64,000 nucleotides of DNA from Edaphobacter lichenicola (GTDB lineage: Bacteria; Acidobacteriota; Terriglobia; Terriglobales; Acidobacteriaceae). Location: NCBI RefSeq assembly GCF_025264645.1, contig NZ_CP073696.1, forward strand, positions 2,232,001-2,296,000. The letters run 5' to 3'. The translations under genes and the position numbers were made by a program. Shown one piece after another: positions 33,269-42,593 of the stretch. The notes under the pieces are model-generated. The model was not told the DNA's origin, made no database searches, and saw only the letters and a list, made by a program, of their open reading frames with translations. Position 1 is the stretch's first letter, and every line of letters begins with the position of its first letter.

Positions 33269-35416
33269 ATGGGAATGAAGTCGGGGATGAACCAGGACGA
33301 AAAGAGTGAACAGCAAGTGATTGTGCAGCGACAAAGACGTATTCCATCACTCCTAGTATGGGTCGCCCTTGTTCTCCCTAACATCGTCTTTGTGGGCGGC
33401 GGCGTAATGGGACTAGCACGGGCGCAGGTAAAAGTTAGCCCGCAACGGCCTGACAAATCCGATGATTCGCAAGAGCCCAAGTTGGATAAGAATGCGGCAG
33501 CGGAAAAGAATAAGAAAGTCTCGGCAAGGGGGGTACCTGGCTTTGATTTGCAGTCTAGCCGAACCGACATTCTGTCGCATCTTAACGCGGTAATTAGCTT
33601 CTACCGCGCCTCACTCGTGCCGATTCAGAAGGCCGGGGAGCCAAATGACGCTGTTTACTTCGCCCAATCGGTTGAGCTTTCCTCACAGGCTGCAACTTAC
33701 GCGTTTCAGGCAGCTCAGGCCGGAGCCGCGCTCGCGATTGTGCATCAGGATGTGTCTACTGGCGATAGACAGAGACTAGAGAACACCAAGACGAATGTTG
33801 AACAGGCGCTGGTGGTGCTAAAGGGGCGGGAAGACAGCTTGGATAAGGCGATCGCAACGGCAAACTCGCGACAAATCAACTCTCTTCGGCTACAGAGGGA
33901 GGGGGTTCAGGCAGCCATCGACCTCAACAATTCCATGGACGAGGCGCTAAAAAAGATTGTAGGCATCTCCGACACCAAAGACGGAAGCGGACTTGCGGCG
34001 GATGTAGAGCGACTTCAACGATCCATTCCAGAGTTGAACAGCAAGGAGAAGATTGTTGCGCCTCAACTGACTACGTTGGAGTCAGCGCGATCCTCGGGAG
34101 TTAGCAGCCAGGGAGTGGTTTTGTTTCAGTTGTTGGAGACCAAGCACGCGCTTGACGGTCTAATCAGCCAGAACGATAAGGCTCATCAAACGGCCCTTGC
34201 TGTTAGAGTACCGATCTCGACCGTTCTTCGCACTCTTGTCACTAAGGGCCAACTGTTGACCGAACAGGCGGTTGAGGCTTCGGCCCCGCCTAAAGCAACA
34301 ACAAAGAAGATGCCGGCTGAGACAAAGACCAAGGCGCCCACTTCGATTCAGCCTACTCCGACAGTAACATCTGTTACCCCACCCACGTCGACGTCCCAGG
34401 CTACCTCTGCAGAGACTCTCGGTTCGATCACGAGGGATTTCCAGGCCCTATCTTCGGCTGCAATCCCCTTGAGCCAGGAACTTATCGTTCTTCAGGAAAG
34501 CAGGTCAAACCTTACCGCATGGCAGGGTGCCGTGGATCAGGAGTACAAGGGAGTCCTTCACGCGCTTTTGCTTCGCGTAGTAGTGATCGCCATCGCGCTA
34601 GGGATCATCTTTGTTGGGGGCGAGCTATGGAGACGCGCAACCAATAAATACGTCCATGATCCACGAAGGCGACGTCAGTTGTTGGTGGTTCGAAGGATTG
34701 CGATCGGCTTTCTTTCAGTAATTGTCGTCCTTTTCGGTTTTGTGACGCAATTCAATTCTCTCGCAACGTTTGCGGGGTTTATTACAGCCGGCATTGCGGT
34801 AGGACTACAAACTGTCCTACTCTCTGTAGCTGCGTACTTCTTTATCGTCGGCAGATATGGGGTCAAAGTAGGCGATCGGATTACCGTCTCATCCGTGACC
34901 GGAGATGTAATTGACGTCGGCTTGGTGCGGTTCTACATGATGGAGCTAGCAGGCAGCGGGGTGGAAATGAACCCCACGGGCCGAGTGGCTGTCTTCTCCA
35001 ACGCAGTGCTATTTCAGGCGGCCACGCCTCTCTACAAGCAGATACCGGGTACCGAGTTCGCCTGGCATGAACTGATTGTGAAGCTCTCAGCGACGACTAA
35101 TTACACCAAAGTGTGCGACGCCATCATGAACGAGGTGAAGACAGTCTACGAAAGCTATCGTCCTAACATCGAGCAGCAACACCGTGATGTTGAGAACTGG
35201 ATGCAAGCTCCAATTGCCGCTCCGGAGGTCGATTCACGGCTTCAGTTTAGCGGAGGAGCATTTCAGTTGTGGGCGCGGTTTCCAGTTGAGATCAGAACAG
35301 CGGCGAAAACAGATGAGGAATTGACGAAACGCTTAGTCAAGCTAATGGAACAGAACGACGAGTTCAAGCAGGCATTTGCGGCGACACCTGTGATCCAAGC
35401 TGCGGTAAAAGGGTAA
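33269..35416 (+). CDS. MscS-type mechanosensitive channel family protein
   Basis: A 715-residue protein with an N-terminal signal/anchor segment (LVWVALVLPNIVFVGGGVM), a long periplasmic coiled-coil-like region (residues about 85-400, including a threonine/proline linker), and then an MscS-like membrane core. The core has helices near residues 435-520, the pore-like GFITAGIAVGLQTVLLSVAA, and the beta domain YGVKVGDRITVSSVTGDVIDVG. MscS channels release solutes under osmotic shock. The large periplasmic part resembles MscK-like channels, but the arrangement could serve another sensing role. Confidence 0.85.
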   Translation: MGMKSGMNQDEKSEQQVIVQRQRRIPSLLVWVALVLPNIVFVGGGVMGLARAQVKVSPQRPDKSDDSQEPKLDKNAAAEKNKKVSARGVPGFDLQSSRTDILSHLNAVISFYRASLVPIQKAGEPNDAVYFAQSVELSSQAATYAFQAAQAGAALAIVHQDVSTGDRQRLENTKTNVEQALVVLKGREDSLDKAIATANSRQINSLRLQREGVQAAIDLNNSMDEALKKIVGISDTKDGSGLAADVERLQRSIPELNSKEKIVAPQLTTLESARSSGVSSQGVVLFQLLETKHALDGLISQNDKAHQTALAVRVPISTVLRTLVTKGQLLTEQAVEASAPPKATTKKMPAETKTKAPTSIQPTPTVTSVTPPTSTSQATSAETLGSITRDFQALSSAAIPLSQELIVLQESRSNLTAWQGAVDQEYKGVLHALLLRVVVIAIALGIIFVGGELWRRATNKYVHDPRRRRQLLVVRRIAIGFLSVIVVLFGFVTQFNSLATFAGFITAGIAVGLQTVLLSVAAYFFIVGRYGVKVGDRITVSSVTGDVIDVGLVRFYMMELAGSGVEMNPTGRVAVFSNAVLFQAATPLYKQIPGTEFAWHELIVKLSATTNYTKVCDAIMNEVKTVYESYRPNIEQQHRDVENWMQAPIAAPEVDSRLQFSGGAFQLWARFPVEIRTAAKTDEELTKRLVKLMEQNDEFKQAFAATPVIQAAVKG

Positions 35417-35514
35417 ATCTCAGCGCGCGCTATCGCCAGCGATTCAAGCCACTTTGCGGTGTTCTTCCGTTCAGGCAGCAAACAGAACGCCTTCGTGAAC
35501 GTCTGGCAACCTGC

Positions 35515-37380
35515 CTAAATAGAGGCGGCTAGACTTTTCTTATCTTCAATAAGCTGACTCCCCTGCACAAGCACAGTTGAGGTAGCGCCGACGGAGGGCC
35601 GTTGGACCTTTTCCCTCACATATTGCAGCACGTCTGGGAGAGTGAGCAGCACTGAATGCCCATCGAACAGCTTCAATCGGCGTTGTGTTTTATCGAGATC
35701 TCCTGCAAAGTGCCACAGGCAGATGATGATATTGAGATCAGGAAATTTCGCTCTAAGCTTTTGATATAACGCTCTAGTGTGTTCGATTGCAAATGGCGGC
35801 AATGCGGAGATACAGACAACGGTTGGCCGAAGTTCGGCTGTTGTCGAAAGCATTTCACCAATTGGCCCGATAGGAACGCTATGGCTGCTCAACCCGCTTC
35901 TTTCGATGCACTGCGTCAAAAGCAGGCCAACAAGTTCGTCCGCCTCATCTCGTGCTGGTATGCAAACAACGCAACTCGCTGAACTGTCTGTTAGGCACGG
36001 GGTTTCGGCGACATTGATCACTGAGGTGTCACTCAACTCTTCGATCAACTCACGTGTGCTCTGCATAATAAAACTTAGTGTGGCATCATCCAATTCGTTG
36101 CGATGCCGGTCCTGTTCGACGAGGCTGAGAGCCGGAATTAGAACTTCGCTGTAGAGCTCATCGAGGGACTTGGTCTGAAGATACTGTTCTAAGACAAGCT
36201 TGGCCTCGCCTTGATCTGAAGCTAGCAGACGCTGGTAGTAAAGATCGCCTCGCGATATCTCCGATTCGTCGCCCAAAAGAATCTTAAGGAAACTTAGACT
36301 TGGGATGTACCGTCCCATAACGACCAAGGAGACGGTTAGCGGCGTAGACAATATTAAGCCAGGAAAACCCCATATCAGAGTCCAAAACACGGCTGCGACG
36401 AGAATCGCCAGAGCGGAGAGACCAACCTGTGACCCATACAGAAGAGGCTCAACAAAGTTCGCTACGATGAGTTCTAGCGCAACGAAAGAGGCCATGGTGC
36501 CCCACGCGTGTCCCCATCCGGGAAACACAGCGAGCGATAGAAGTATTGGAATTGCAGCAGATGCGGGGGCACCGATGTAGGGCATGAAGCGAAGGATCGC
36601 CGCAAGGAGACCCCACAGCCAAGCCTCAGGTATCCCGATTAGGTACAAACCCACCCCGACGATCAAACCGTAAGCGGCATTTACAGCCGACTGCAAAAAC
36701 AGATAGCGCTGGATGCGACGTGTTGCCTCGTCGAGAGCCTGAGTCATTACATGCAGCCGGCCACCGCTCGACAGATGGATGAATCTATTGCGAAGGTCTT
36801 CTTGCCCCATGAGGACAAAAATTGTAAAGACAACAACAAGGCCCGCTGCCCCCATTGAGCCCAGTACGTTTTCGACATAGGCAATCGTGTTCGACTGAGG
36901 TACGACTTCTACTGCCAGTGGCCGATCGGGCGAGGATCCTGGAGGCGGCTTCTTGGTATGACCTTGCTCTGGGGACTCTGAACCGGCCTTAGCTAAGTCT
37001 TTCTCAAGATCTCCAAAGGTCTCTGACACTTTGCTGAAGTTCGAGTTGCGTAATCCACTTAGCACATGGATCTTCTCTTCCAATATCGTCTTGTAGCCAG
37101 GCAGTTGACCAGCCAAATCTGTCAGTTCAACGGACAGCTTCCAGGCGAACCCAAAAGCTAACGTACTCAGACAGAGGGCTATCAGGAGGATTGAAGCCAC
37201 ACGCGGTAACCGGAGTCGACCGAGAGAAGTCATCACCGGCGCGAGAAGCAGGGAAAGTAATAACGCGAGGGCCAGCGGGATAAACACGCTGCGACCGAAG
37301 TAGAGCGCGGCGACTACTACGACGAAGGTGACAATGCGCAGCAGCCTCGCCGTTTCGGTCAAATTAGATTTCTTATTCAT
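35515..37380 (-). CDS. AI-2E family transporter with C-terminal soluble domain
   Basis: Residues 1-370 form the AI-2E/PerM permease: helices such as IVTFVVVVAALYFG, LLSLLLAPVMTSL, a long periplasmic loop, and AAILRFMPYIGAPASAAIPI with the conserved GxxxGxxLSTPLTVSLVVMGRY end. Residues about 380-620 add a cytoplasmic domain with VVCIPARDEADELVGLLL and VVCISALPPFAIEHTR, patterned like a B12-binding or sensor-type Rossmann domain. Family roles include autoinducer or Na+/H+ transport; the substrate here is unknown. No ribosome site is clear at ATG 37380. Confidence 0.88.
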   Translation of the reverse strand: MNKKSNLTETARLLRIVTFVVVVAALYFGRSVFIPLALALLLSLLLAPVMTSLGRLRLPRVASILLIALCLSTLAFGFAWKLSVELTDLAGQLPGYKTILEEKIHVLSGLRNSNFSKVSETFGDLEKDLAKAGSESPEQGHTKKPPPGSSPDRPLAVEVVPQSNTIAYVENVLGSMGAAGLVVVFTIFVLMGQEDLRNRFIHLSSGGRLHVMTQALDEATRRIQRYLFLQSAVNAAYGLIVGVGLYLIGIPEAWLWGLLAAILRFMPYIGAPASAAIPILLSLAVFPGWGHAWGTMASFVALELIVANFVEPLLYGSQVGLSALAILVAAVFWTLIWGFPGLILSTPLTVSLVVMGRYIPSLSFLKILLGDESEISRGDLYYQRLLASDQGEAKLVLEQYLQTKSLDELYSEVLIPALSLVEQDRHRNELDDATLSFIMQSTRELIEELSDTSVINVAETPCLTDSSASCVVCIPARDEADELVGLLLTQCIERSGLSSHSVPIGPIGEMLSTTAELRPTVVCISALPPFAIEHTRALYQKLRAKFPDLNIIICLWHFAGDLDKTQRRLKLFDGHSVLLTLPDVLQYVREKVQRPSVGATSTVLVQGSQLIEDKKSLAASI

Positions 37381-37586
37381 TTGGACACGATTTCAGCTCA
37401 ATAGACTATCTGATCCCAGGTACGTCAAGACGTTCATATCATAAGGGTCCTAAAAACGTATCCAACCGAAGTTGTCGAGTAAGCGGATCTACCGGTTAAT
37501 CCAATTCACGACAAGAGTATATTTGCTTGTCTTGGGGGTAATTCATTGAATCACTGCATCGAAAGATGTAGATACGAGCTAACCGC

Positions 37587-38474
37587 TCAGGTCCCTGCTG
37601 CTGCAGAAGATTTTGACGTCGCCAAGGGTGGCGACTTCCCTGCCGCCCAAATGGAATAAACGTGAGTGAATTCTGCACCAAAGAAAAATATCTGCGCGGA
37701 GTAGTACACCCAGATAACCATTGCGACGAGGGATCCTGCTGCTCCATAGGCCGATCCGGGACTTGCTTTCCCAAGGTAGAGGGCCAGTAACGATTTCCCT
37801 AGCGTAAAGAGAAGAGCCGTGAAAGTAGCTCCAACTCTGACATCCTTCCAGTCGACATGCGTATCCGGAAGGTATTTGAGTATGAATCCGAACAGAACCG
37901 CGATTCCAACGAAGGAAAAGGCGAAGTTCAGGCCTTCCATCACCAACGGCGAAATAGGGAGTACGTCGCCGGAAAATTTTGCTACTGCGTCGAATCCAGC
38001 ACTTGCGATGAGGGAAACGAAGAGCAGGAAGCCTACGCTTAGTACCATTCCGAGAGAAAAGATTCTGCCCCTAATCAGAGACCACACACCAGAGCTCGTC
38101 TTAGGAGGTGCCTCCCAGATAGTGTTTAGTGCCGACCGCAGTTCTGCGAACACTCCGGAAGCCCCAAACAGCAGCGTGATCAAGCCGATGAGAGTGGCAA
38201 AGATGCCAGCAGACTCCTTCTGGCCGCTCGCTAACATGGAGCGAACAGCTTCTCTGCCTTCAGTTCCGGCCATCCCTTGAACTTGACTAAGCAGATGGAC
38301 TTCAGCACTCGATTTGCTGAAGATAATCGCGGCAGCTGCTACCAGCAGAATGACAAGAGGAGACACCGAAAGGATCGTGTAAAAGGCCAATGCCGCACCG
38401 AGACGAGGCGCATCGTCTTCGTTCCAATCCTCAAAACTGCGTTGAACCAACTGCAGCCAAACTCGTGGCTCCAT
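37587..38474 (-). CDS. YihY/BrkB-type membrane protein
   Basis: A 295-residue inner membrane protein with six helices and family motifs DDAPRLGAALAFYTILSVSP, FGASGVFAELRSALNTIWE and AYGAAGSLVAMVIWVYYSAQ, ending FFFGAEFTHVYSIW. The family was once called ribonuclease BN; its real role in the envelope is unsettled. I use ATG 38474 rather than the TTG at 38486. It is followed 200 bases later by the AI-2E gene on the same strand. Confidence 0.92.
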   Translation of the reverse strand: MEPRVWLQLVQRSFEDWNEDDAPRLGAALAFYTILSVSPLVILLVAAAAIIFSKSSAEVHLLSQVQGMAGTEGREAVRSMLASGQKESAGIFATLIGLITLLFGASGVFAELRSALNTIWEAPPKTSSGVWSLIRGRIFSLGMVLSVGFLLFVSLIASAGFDAVAKFSGDVLPISPLVMEGLNFAFSFVGIAVLFGFILKYLPDTHVDWKDVRVGATFTALLFTLGKSLLALYLGKASPGSAYGAAGSLVAMVIWVYYSAQIFFFGAEFTHVYSIWAAGKSPPLATSKSSAAAGT

Positions 38475-38530
38475 GGTCACATCCAAAAGTGATACTTATT
38501 GAACCCACCCACGTGCGGAGGCGTAGACAT

Positions 38531-39343
38531 TTATATGAAGCTAGATTCGATGAAAAGGGTGCTGGGATCGATACGATTTTTATCTGAGCGCCGACCTTGT
38601 CGGATTTTTGCGCCTCTCGAAGGTAGGCGAACGAGACAGGTACCGACACCGTTGTCTGCGACTGTCATGATAGCTTCCTTTTGTCGGAGGATCACTCGTA
38701 CATGTAGACTGCCAGAGTGTGGAAGCGCATCAATGGCGTTAAGGAGCAGATTCATGAGGACTTGAAAGATCTCGCCTCGCTTGATCATCGCGATCACAGT
38801 CTCGTCGGATCTTGTCTGCACATTGATTCTCTTGCTCGAGATCTTCACACGATGGAGATGAAGCGCTGATTCAGCCAACTCGACCAGATCAATATCTCTG
38901 GCTTCGTTGTCTACGCGAATGAACCCAAGGCTTTTGCTGGTGATTTCTCCAAGTCCGCGCAGCTCGTCGTCTGCTATTTCTAAGTACTCAACGGCCTTCG
39001 ACTCGGAGGCCGTTGCACACTTTGCAAGATAGATGAGGTTTGTCAGAGCCCCCAGCCGGTTGTTGACTTCATGCATAGTCGCACCCACCAGCCGCCCCGC
39101 CAGAGACAGTTGATGATGCCTTCGTAAATTTTCTTCGCACGCTTTGAGCTTCTGACTCTGGTCCTCAAAGGAGTCGCGGTGCCGAGTTGCCGAATCCATA
39201 GCCTCTAAGAGAGGAATATTGTGTCTTCGGTTGGCCGCCTCGAGGACTTCATCTGAGCGATGTACGTCGATCCTTTTGATGAGCTGATGAGACCTTATGA
39301 TTTGGCGGCGGTTCCCGCCATCTGTAACCGACCCTTGCAGCAT
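38531..39343 (-). CDS. Truncated sensor histidine kinase
   Basis: Residues 80-160 form a dimerisation/phosphoacceptor domain with GATMHEVNNRLGALTNLIYL (His at about residue 91). The ATPase domain follows with N box LLLNAIDALPHSGS and G1 box ADNGVG. After that the sequence departs from the family: the F box (FFTT) and G2 box (GTGLGL) are absent, and the protein ends in an unrelated basic tail. ATP binding is therefore probably impaired. No sensory domain. It is coupled to the small coiled-coil gene by a TAATG overlap. It could serve as a phosphotransfer partner or be decaying. Confidence 0.78.
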   Translation of the reverse strand: MLQGSVTDGGNRRQIIRSHQLIKRIDVHRSDEVLEAANRRHNIPLLEAMDSATRHRDSFEDQSQKLKACEENLRRHHQLSLAGRLVGATMHEVNNRLGALTNLIYLAKCATASESKAVEYLEIADDELRGLGEITSKSLGFIRVDNEARDIDLVELAESALHLHRVKISSKRINVQTRSDETVIAMIKRGEIFQVLMNLLLNAIDALPHSGSLHVRVILRQKEAIMTVADNGVGTCLVRLPSRGAKIRQGRRSDKNRIDPSTLFIESSFI

Positions 39344-39540
39344 TATTGGTTTGCTTTGCAGCAGAGACTACAAGTTTCGGTGTGCTCTTTCAGGTCATTG
39401 CTCGCACGTTCAACCTGTTCGAGTGCTTCCTTTCTCGCTTCAGGTTCAGGGAGTTTACTTTCGAGCTCCTTTTCGTGCGCAACCGCACCTCTCACTCTTT
39501 CTTCTAACCTCTCTTTCTGTCGACAGTTCGGGCGCTCCAT
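39343..39540 (-). CDS. Small coiled-coil protein with C-terminal cysteines
   Basis: A 65-residue, very charged helical protein (QKERLEERVRGAVAHEKELE, ALEQVERASNDLKEHTE) ending in CSLCCKANQ. It has an excellent ribosome site, GGAGGAGG, 7 bases before ATG. Its stop overlaps the histidine kinase start (TAATG), so the pair is co-translated. A terminator-like hairpin lies immediately upstream of the ribosome site. The cysteine end with CxxC could bind metal or a redox partner; function unknown. Confidence 0.7.
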   Translation of the reverse strand: MERPNCRQKERLEERVRGAVAHEKELESKLPEPEARKEALEQVERASNDLKEHTETCSLCCKANQ

Positions 39541-39564
39541 GTCGGGTCCTCCTCCGTAAAAGAT

Positions 39565-39588
39565 AGGCCCGCTCTAACGAGCGGGCCT
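39565..39588 (-). terminator. Strong terminator-like hairpin after YflT-type gene
   Basis: Ten-base perfect stem AGGCCCGCTC/GAGCGGGCCT with TAAC loop, followed on the minus strand by ATCTTTTAC. It ends the YflT-type gene but sits only about 10 bases before the ribosome site of the next gene, so it may also act as an attenuator. Confidence 0.8.
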
Positions 39589-39610
39589 GCGTATATTAGA
39601 CCTATCGCTA

Positions 39611-40264
39611 CTAGTACTTCGTAGAGGTGTGCACTCCCGTCACGGTTTCACGATCATCGAGGACCGCATCTTCCCGTGCCGTCGAGAGTCGCTCGCCATC
39701 GGAAATGTTTCCGAAGGTTCCCCGCCCGCCGGCAGTCTCCTTCGAACCCTCTTCGCTAGTAGAAGCGATATCACGAGCTCCCGTTTCTTTGAGAGCTTCC
39801 TTTGCGGCATCGATCTGCTCGGAAGTGTCGCAGTGGACCGACAAGAGTGTGCCACCGTCTTTCACCGCCCCCTCATACCGCTTCGCTTCATACTCGGGAA
39901 TTCCCATGCCCACCAAAGCTCCAACGATGCCGCCTACTGTTCCGCCGATTCCTACGCCTGCCAGCGATGCCATGATTGGACCGGCCGCGATAAGAGGACC
40001 GACGCCAGGGATGGCCAGTGCACCGATACCTGCCAGCAGACCTAGCGTGCCACCAATAACTCCGCCGGTGGTGACGCCGGTCGCGGTACCCTCTGGTGCC
40101 TTTGTTGCTTTCTCATGGGCGAACGCCCGCGTGCTGTCATCGTCTGGGAGAAGTACGGAGATAGCTGAGTTAGTAAACCCTTTAGCAATCAAATGGTCGA
40201 CGGCGGCTTCTGCTGTCGCTGGGGTTGCGTAGATACCGAATACTGCTGTGTTTTTGTTAGACAT
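39611..40264 (-). CDS. YflT-domain general stress protein with glycine-rich core
   Basis: The 217-residue protein starts with the YflT-like domain (VFGIYATPATAEAAVDHLIA, then AISVLLPDD). A glycine/alanine-rich hydrophobic core follows at residues 60-115 (GGVIGGTLGLLAGIGALAIP), probably inserting in membrane, then a second small domain (GGTLLSVHCDTSEQIDAAKE) and a disordered C-terminus. Such proteins are general stress proteins of unknown mechanism. AAAGGAG precedes the ATG. It follows the BON gene, same strand, 39 bases apart. Confidence 0.85.
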   Translation of the reverse strand: MSNKNTAVFGIYATPATAEAAVDHLIAKGFTNSAISVLLPDDDSTRAFAHEKATKAPEGTATGVTTGGVIGGTLGLLAGIGALAIPGVGPLIAAGPIMASLAGVGIGGTVGGIVGALVGMGIPEYEAKRYEGAVKDGGTLLSVHCDTSEQIDAAKEALKETGARDIASTSEEGSKETAGGRGTFGNISDGERLSTAREDAVLDDRETVTGVHTSTKY

Positions 40265-40303
40265 ATGGTGCTCCTTTTGTGATGTTCTGAGTTATCGAAA
40301 CTC

Positions 40304-40693
40304 TTAGGGTTTGACCGTAAGCTGATCAGTTACTTTATCCGCAGACACGATGTTTGCCGCCATGGCCGCAACCTTCTCCTTCTCCTCGTCCGACTTCACT
40401 GGCCCTTTGAGGGTGACGGATCCGTTGAGAGTGATGATCTTGACATTATGGGCGTAGGTCGAAAGCGTCTTATCCGAGGTAATCGCCTTGCGAATCTTAG
40501 CTGTTGTCATTCGGTCAGACTGGGCATTCGACTGATTGTCGGCAGTGGGCGCCTGGTTCTTGTTCTGATTCGAGTTGTCGGGTGCTGTTTGTGCAGTACC
40601 AGACTGGGGTACAGGTTGTGAGGCGTTCAGTTGGAAGCAGCAGCAGAGTGCGATCGCCGCAGCTGTACGGAGGGCAGTGCTAAGAAGTGTCAT
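40304..40693 (-). CDS. Exported BON-domain protein
   Basis: A signal peptide (LRTAAAIALCCCFQLNASQ) is followed by a Q/N-rich linker and one BON domain (residues 60-129) with KIRKAITSDKTLSTYAHNVK, IITLNGSVTLKGPV and a final VTDQLTVKP. BON domains bind phospholipid or protein in the periplasm and are induced by osmotic stress (OsmY). It probably forms a stress transcription unit with the YflT-type gene. Confidence 0.9.
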   Translation of the reverse strand: MTLLSTALRTAAAIALCCCFQLNASQPVPQSGTAQTAPDNSNQNKNQAPTADNQSNAQSDRMTTAKIRKAITSDKTLSTYAHNVKIITLNGSVTLKGPVKSDEEKEKVAAMAANIVSADKVTDQLTVKP

Positions 40694-40939
40694 GGACCAA
40701 TACCTTTCGAGTAAGTGACCTTTCAGCCGCTGGATGAGATGCGCAGCTCATTTGCGTGCCGGCAATCGGTCTGATGAGAACGGCGATGTACTAGTTGTTC
40801 ACCGCTTGAACAATTCGCACCGCCGCTCCTAACGCCGAGAGAGAGGCTTGATGGGACCCGCTGTCGGGGCCCTCCACATACGATGGATTCGCATCTGACC
40901 TAAGGTACGCAGCACGCAAATTAAATTTGGAGTCACCCT

Positions 40940-41818
40940 ATGTACCATCATGTAAAAAAGCTGATGTACACCGTCAATATTGGAGAGCCAGACGTGAAGT
41001 TTGGCAACATGCTTCTTGAGCAGTTTGGCGGAGCCAACGGCGAGTTGGCCGCCGCTATGCAATACACCATCCAAGGGTGGAATTGCGTAGATGATCTGGG
41101 ACGACGTGATCTCCTTCTGGATATTGGGACAGAAGAGTTGAGTCACCTGGAGGTGGTCGGTGCTCTCATCCGCATGCACCTAAAACCTCTCAAAACGAAT
41201 AGAGAGGCGGCTGAAGCGGATCCTCTAGTCACTATTGCTGGAGGAGGAGGAGTAGGTCTATTCGATTCAATGGGGAACGCTTGGACCGCTAACTATTTGA
41301 AGATCACCGGTGAGTTGGATGTCGATCTGCGAAGTAATATCGCGGCAGAGTCGCGAGCCAAGATAGTGTATGAGCGTCTTATCGATCACACAGACGATCC
41401 GGGCACCATCGACACCCTCCAATTCCTGATGACCCGGGAAATCACCCACATGAAGGCCTTTCAGGCTGCACTCGATAGTTTGGAGAAGTCGCCATTCTCC
41501 GTTGGACTTCTGAAGCCTACCCCTGGAATCGTGGACGAGTACTTCAATGGGTCTACGGGTGACGGGAATGAAGGCGATACCGATATGCGTGGGCCCTGGA
41601 ACTCGACCTTCGGACTTCACATAGTTGAATCGCAGATGGCGGGTGGGAAGGGACTTTCGGTCGGCGATGTTGATGGCAAGATCGATGGCGAAGACCGCGG
41701 GAAACAAGATGACGCCCAAAAGGCGACTACATCTCCCAAGGATGAAGCTGTTGGCAAAGTAGGCAAAAGCAAGGACCACTCGCATAACGGCAAAGCTGTT
41801 GCTTCGAGCTCAAGATAA
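40940..41818 (+). CDS. Manganese catalase
   Basis: A non-haem catalase that disproportionates hydrogen peroxide with a di-manganese centre. The ligands are visible as Glu35 in GGANGELAAAMQY, Glu66 and His69 in GTEELSHLE, and the second pair within AAESRAKIVYE and TREITHMKAFQ. Length 292 is normal, with a charged disordered tail. GGAG lies 8 bases before the ATG. It is divergent from the BON/YflT unit, with 245 bases for promoters between them. Confidence 0.95.
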   Translation: MYHHVKKLMYTVNIGEPDVKFGNMLLEQFGGANGELAAAMQYTIQGWNCVDDLGRRDLLLDIGTEELSHLEVVGALIRMHLKPLKTNREAAEADPLVTIAGGGGVGLFDSMGNAWTANYLKITGELDVDLRSNIAAESRAKIVYERLIDHTDDPGTIDTLQFLMTREITHMKAFQAALDSLEKSPFSVGLLKPTPGIVDEYFNGSTGDGNEGDTDMRGPWNSTFGLHIVESQMAGGKGLSVGDVDGKIDGEDRGKQDDAQKATTSPKDEAVGKVGKSKDHSHNGKAVASSSR

Positions 41819-41897
41819 ACAATGCAATAGCACTACTAGGCGGTCTCTCTCGGAGACCGCTGCTCGCTTGGTGCAGTGCCATCCTTGTGAAGATCGG

Positions 41898-42572
41898 ATG
41901 TATGCCGTGGTAAAAGCTGTCTCATGTGATATTGACGGAACGCTCGTTGAAAGCAACTGGCTTCATGCAGCCGCGTGGAGAGATGCGTTCGCCGTCGCCG
42001 ACATCGTAGTTGATCTCGAAGATGCACGCCGACAGATAGGGAAAGGTGGAGATGAGTTGATACCTGTCTTCGTTCCCTGGTGGAAACGGAAGGCCATAGA
42101 AGAACCACTGAAGGCATATCGACAGTTTATCTTTCGTAGAGACTACTTACATCAGGTCAAGCCTTTCCCTAAAGTCCGCGAATTGCTGGAGCGTATGAAA
42201 GAAAAAGGAATAGCAATATCTCTCGCCTCTTCAGCACACAAAAGCGAGCTCGATGTCTACAAAAAGATCGCCAATATCGAAGATCTTGTCGAGGAAAGCA
42301 GTTCGGCCGACGATGCGAAGCGATCCAAGCCCCATCCCGATATCTTCGAAGCGACTCTGAAGAAACTTGGCTTGTCACCCAAAGAGGTGCTGGCACTCGG
42401 GGACACACCCTATGACGCTGAGGCCGCCGGAAAGGCATCGATCTTGACTGTGGGAGTTACGACCGGTGGCTGGAGCGAGAAAGAGCTGCTGCATGCAGGG
42501 TGCATTGAAGTCTACAAGGACGTGGAAGACTTACTTGCGAACTTCGAACGAAGCGCCTTCTACAAGATTTGA
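41898..42572 (+). CDS. HAD family hydrolase (phosphoglycolate phosphatase/beta-phosphoglucomutase-like)
   Basis: The 224-residue protein has the HAD motifs: I in SCDIDGTLVESN (nucleophile Asp), II in SLASSAHKSE, III lysine in KRSKPHPDIFE and IV in LALGDTPYDAEAA. A helical cap domain lies between motifs I and II. Such enzymes hydrolyse small phosphorylated sugars. ATG 41898 fits the usual family start; an open frame begins earlier inside the catalase end. It lies 80 bases after the catalase on the same strand. Confidence 0.92.
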   Translation: MYAVVKAVSCDIDGTLVESNWLHAAAWRDAFAVADIVVDLEDARRQIGKGGDELIPVFVPWWKRKAIEEPLKAYRQFIFRRDYLHQVKPFPKVRELLERMKEKGIAISLASSAHKSELDVYKKIANIEDLVEESSSADDAKRSKPHPDIFEATLKKLGLSPKEVLALGDTPYDAEAAGKASILTVGVTTGGWSEKELLHAGCIEVYKDVEDLLANFERSAFYKI

Positions 42573-42593
42573 GATTAGGAGGCGGCTACAGTT

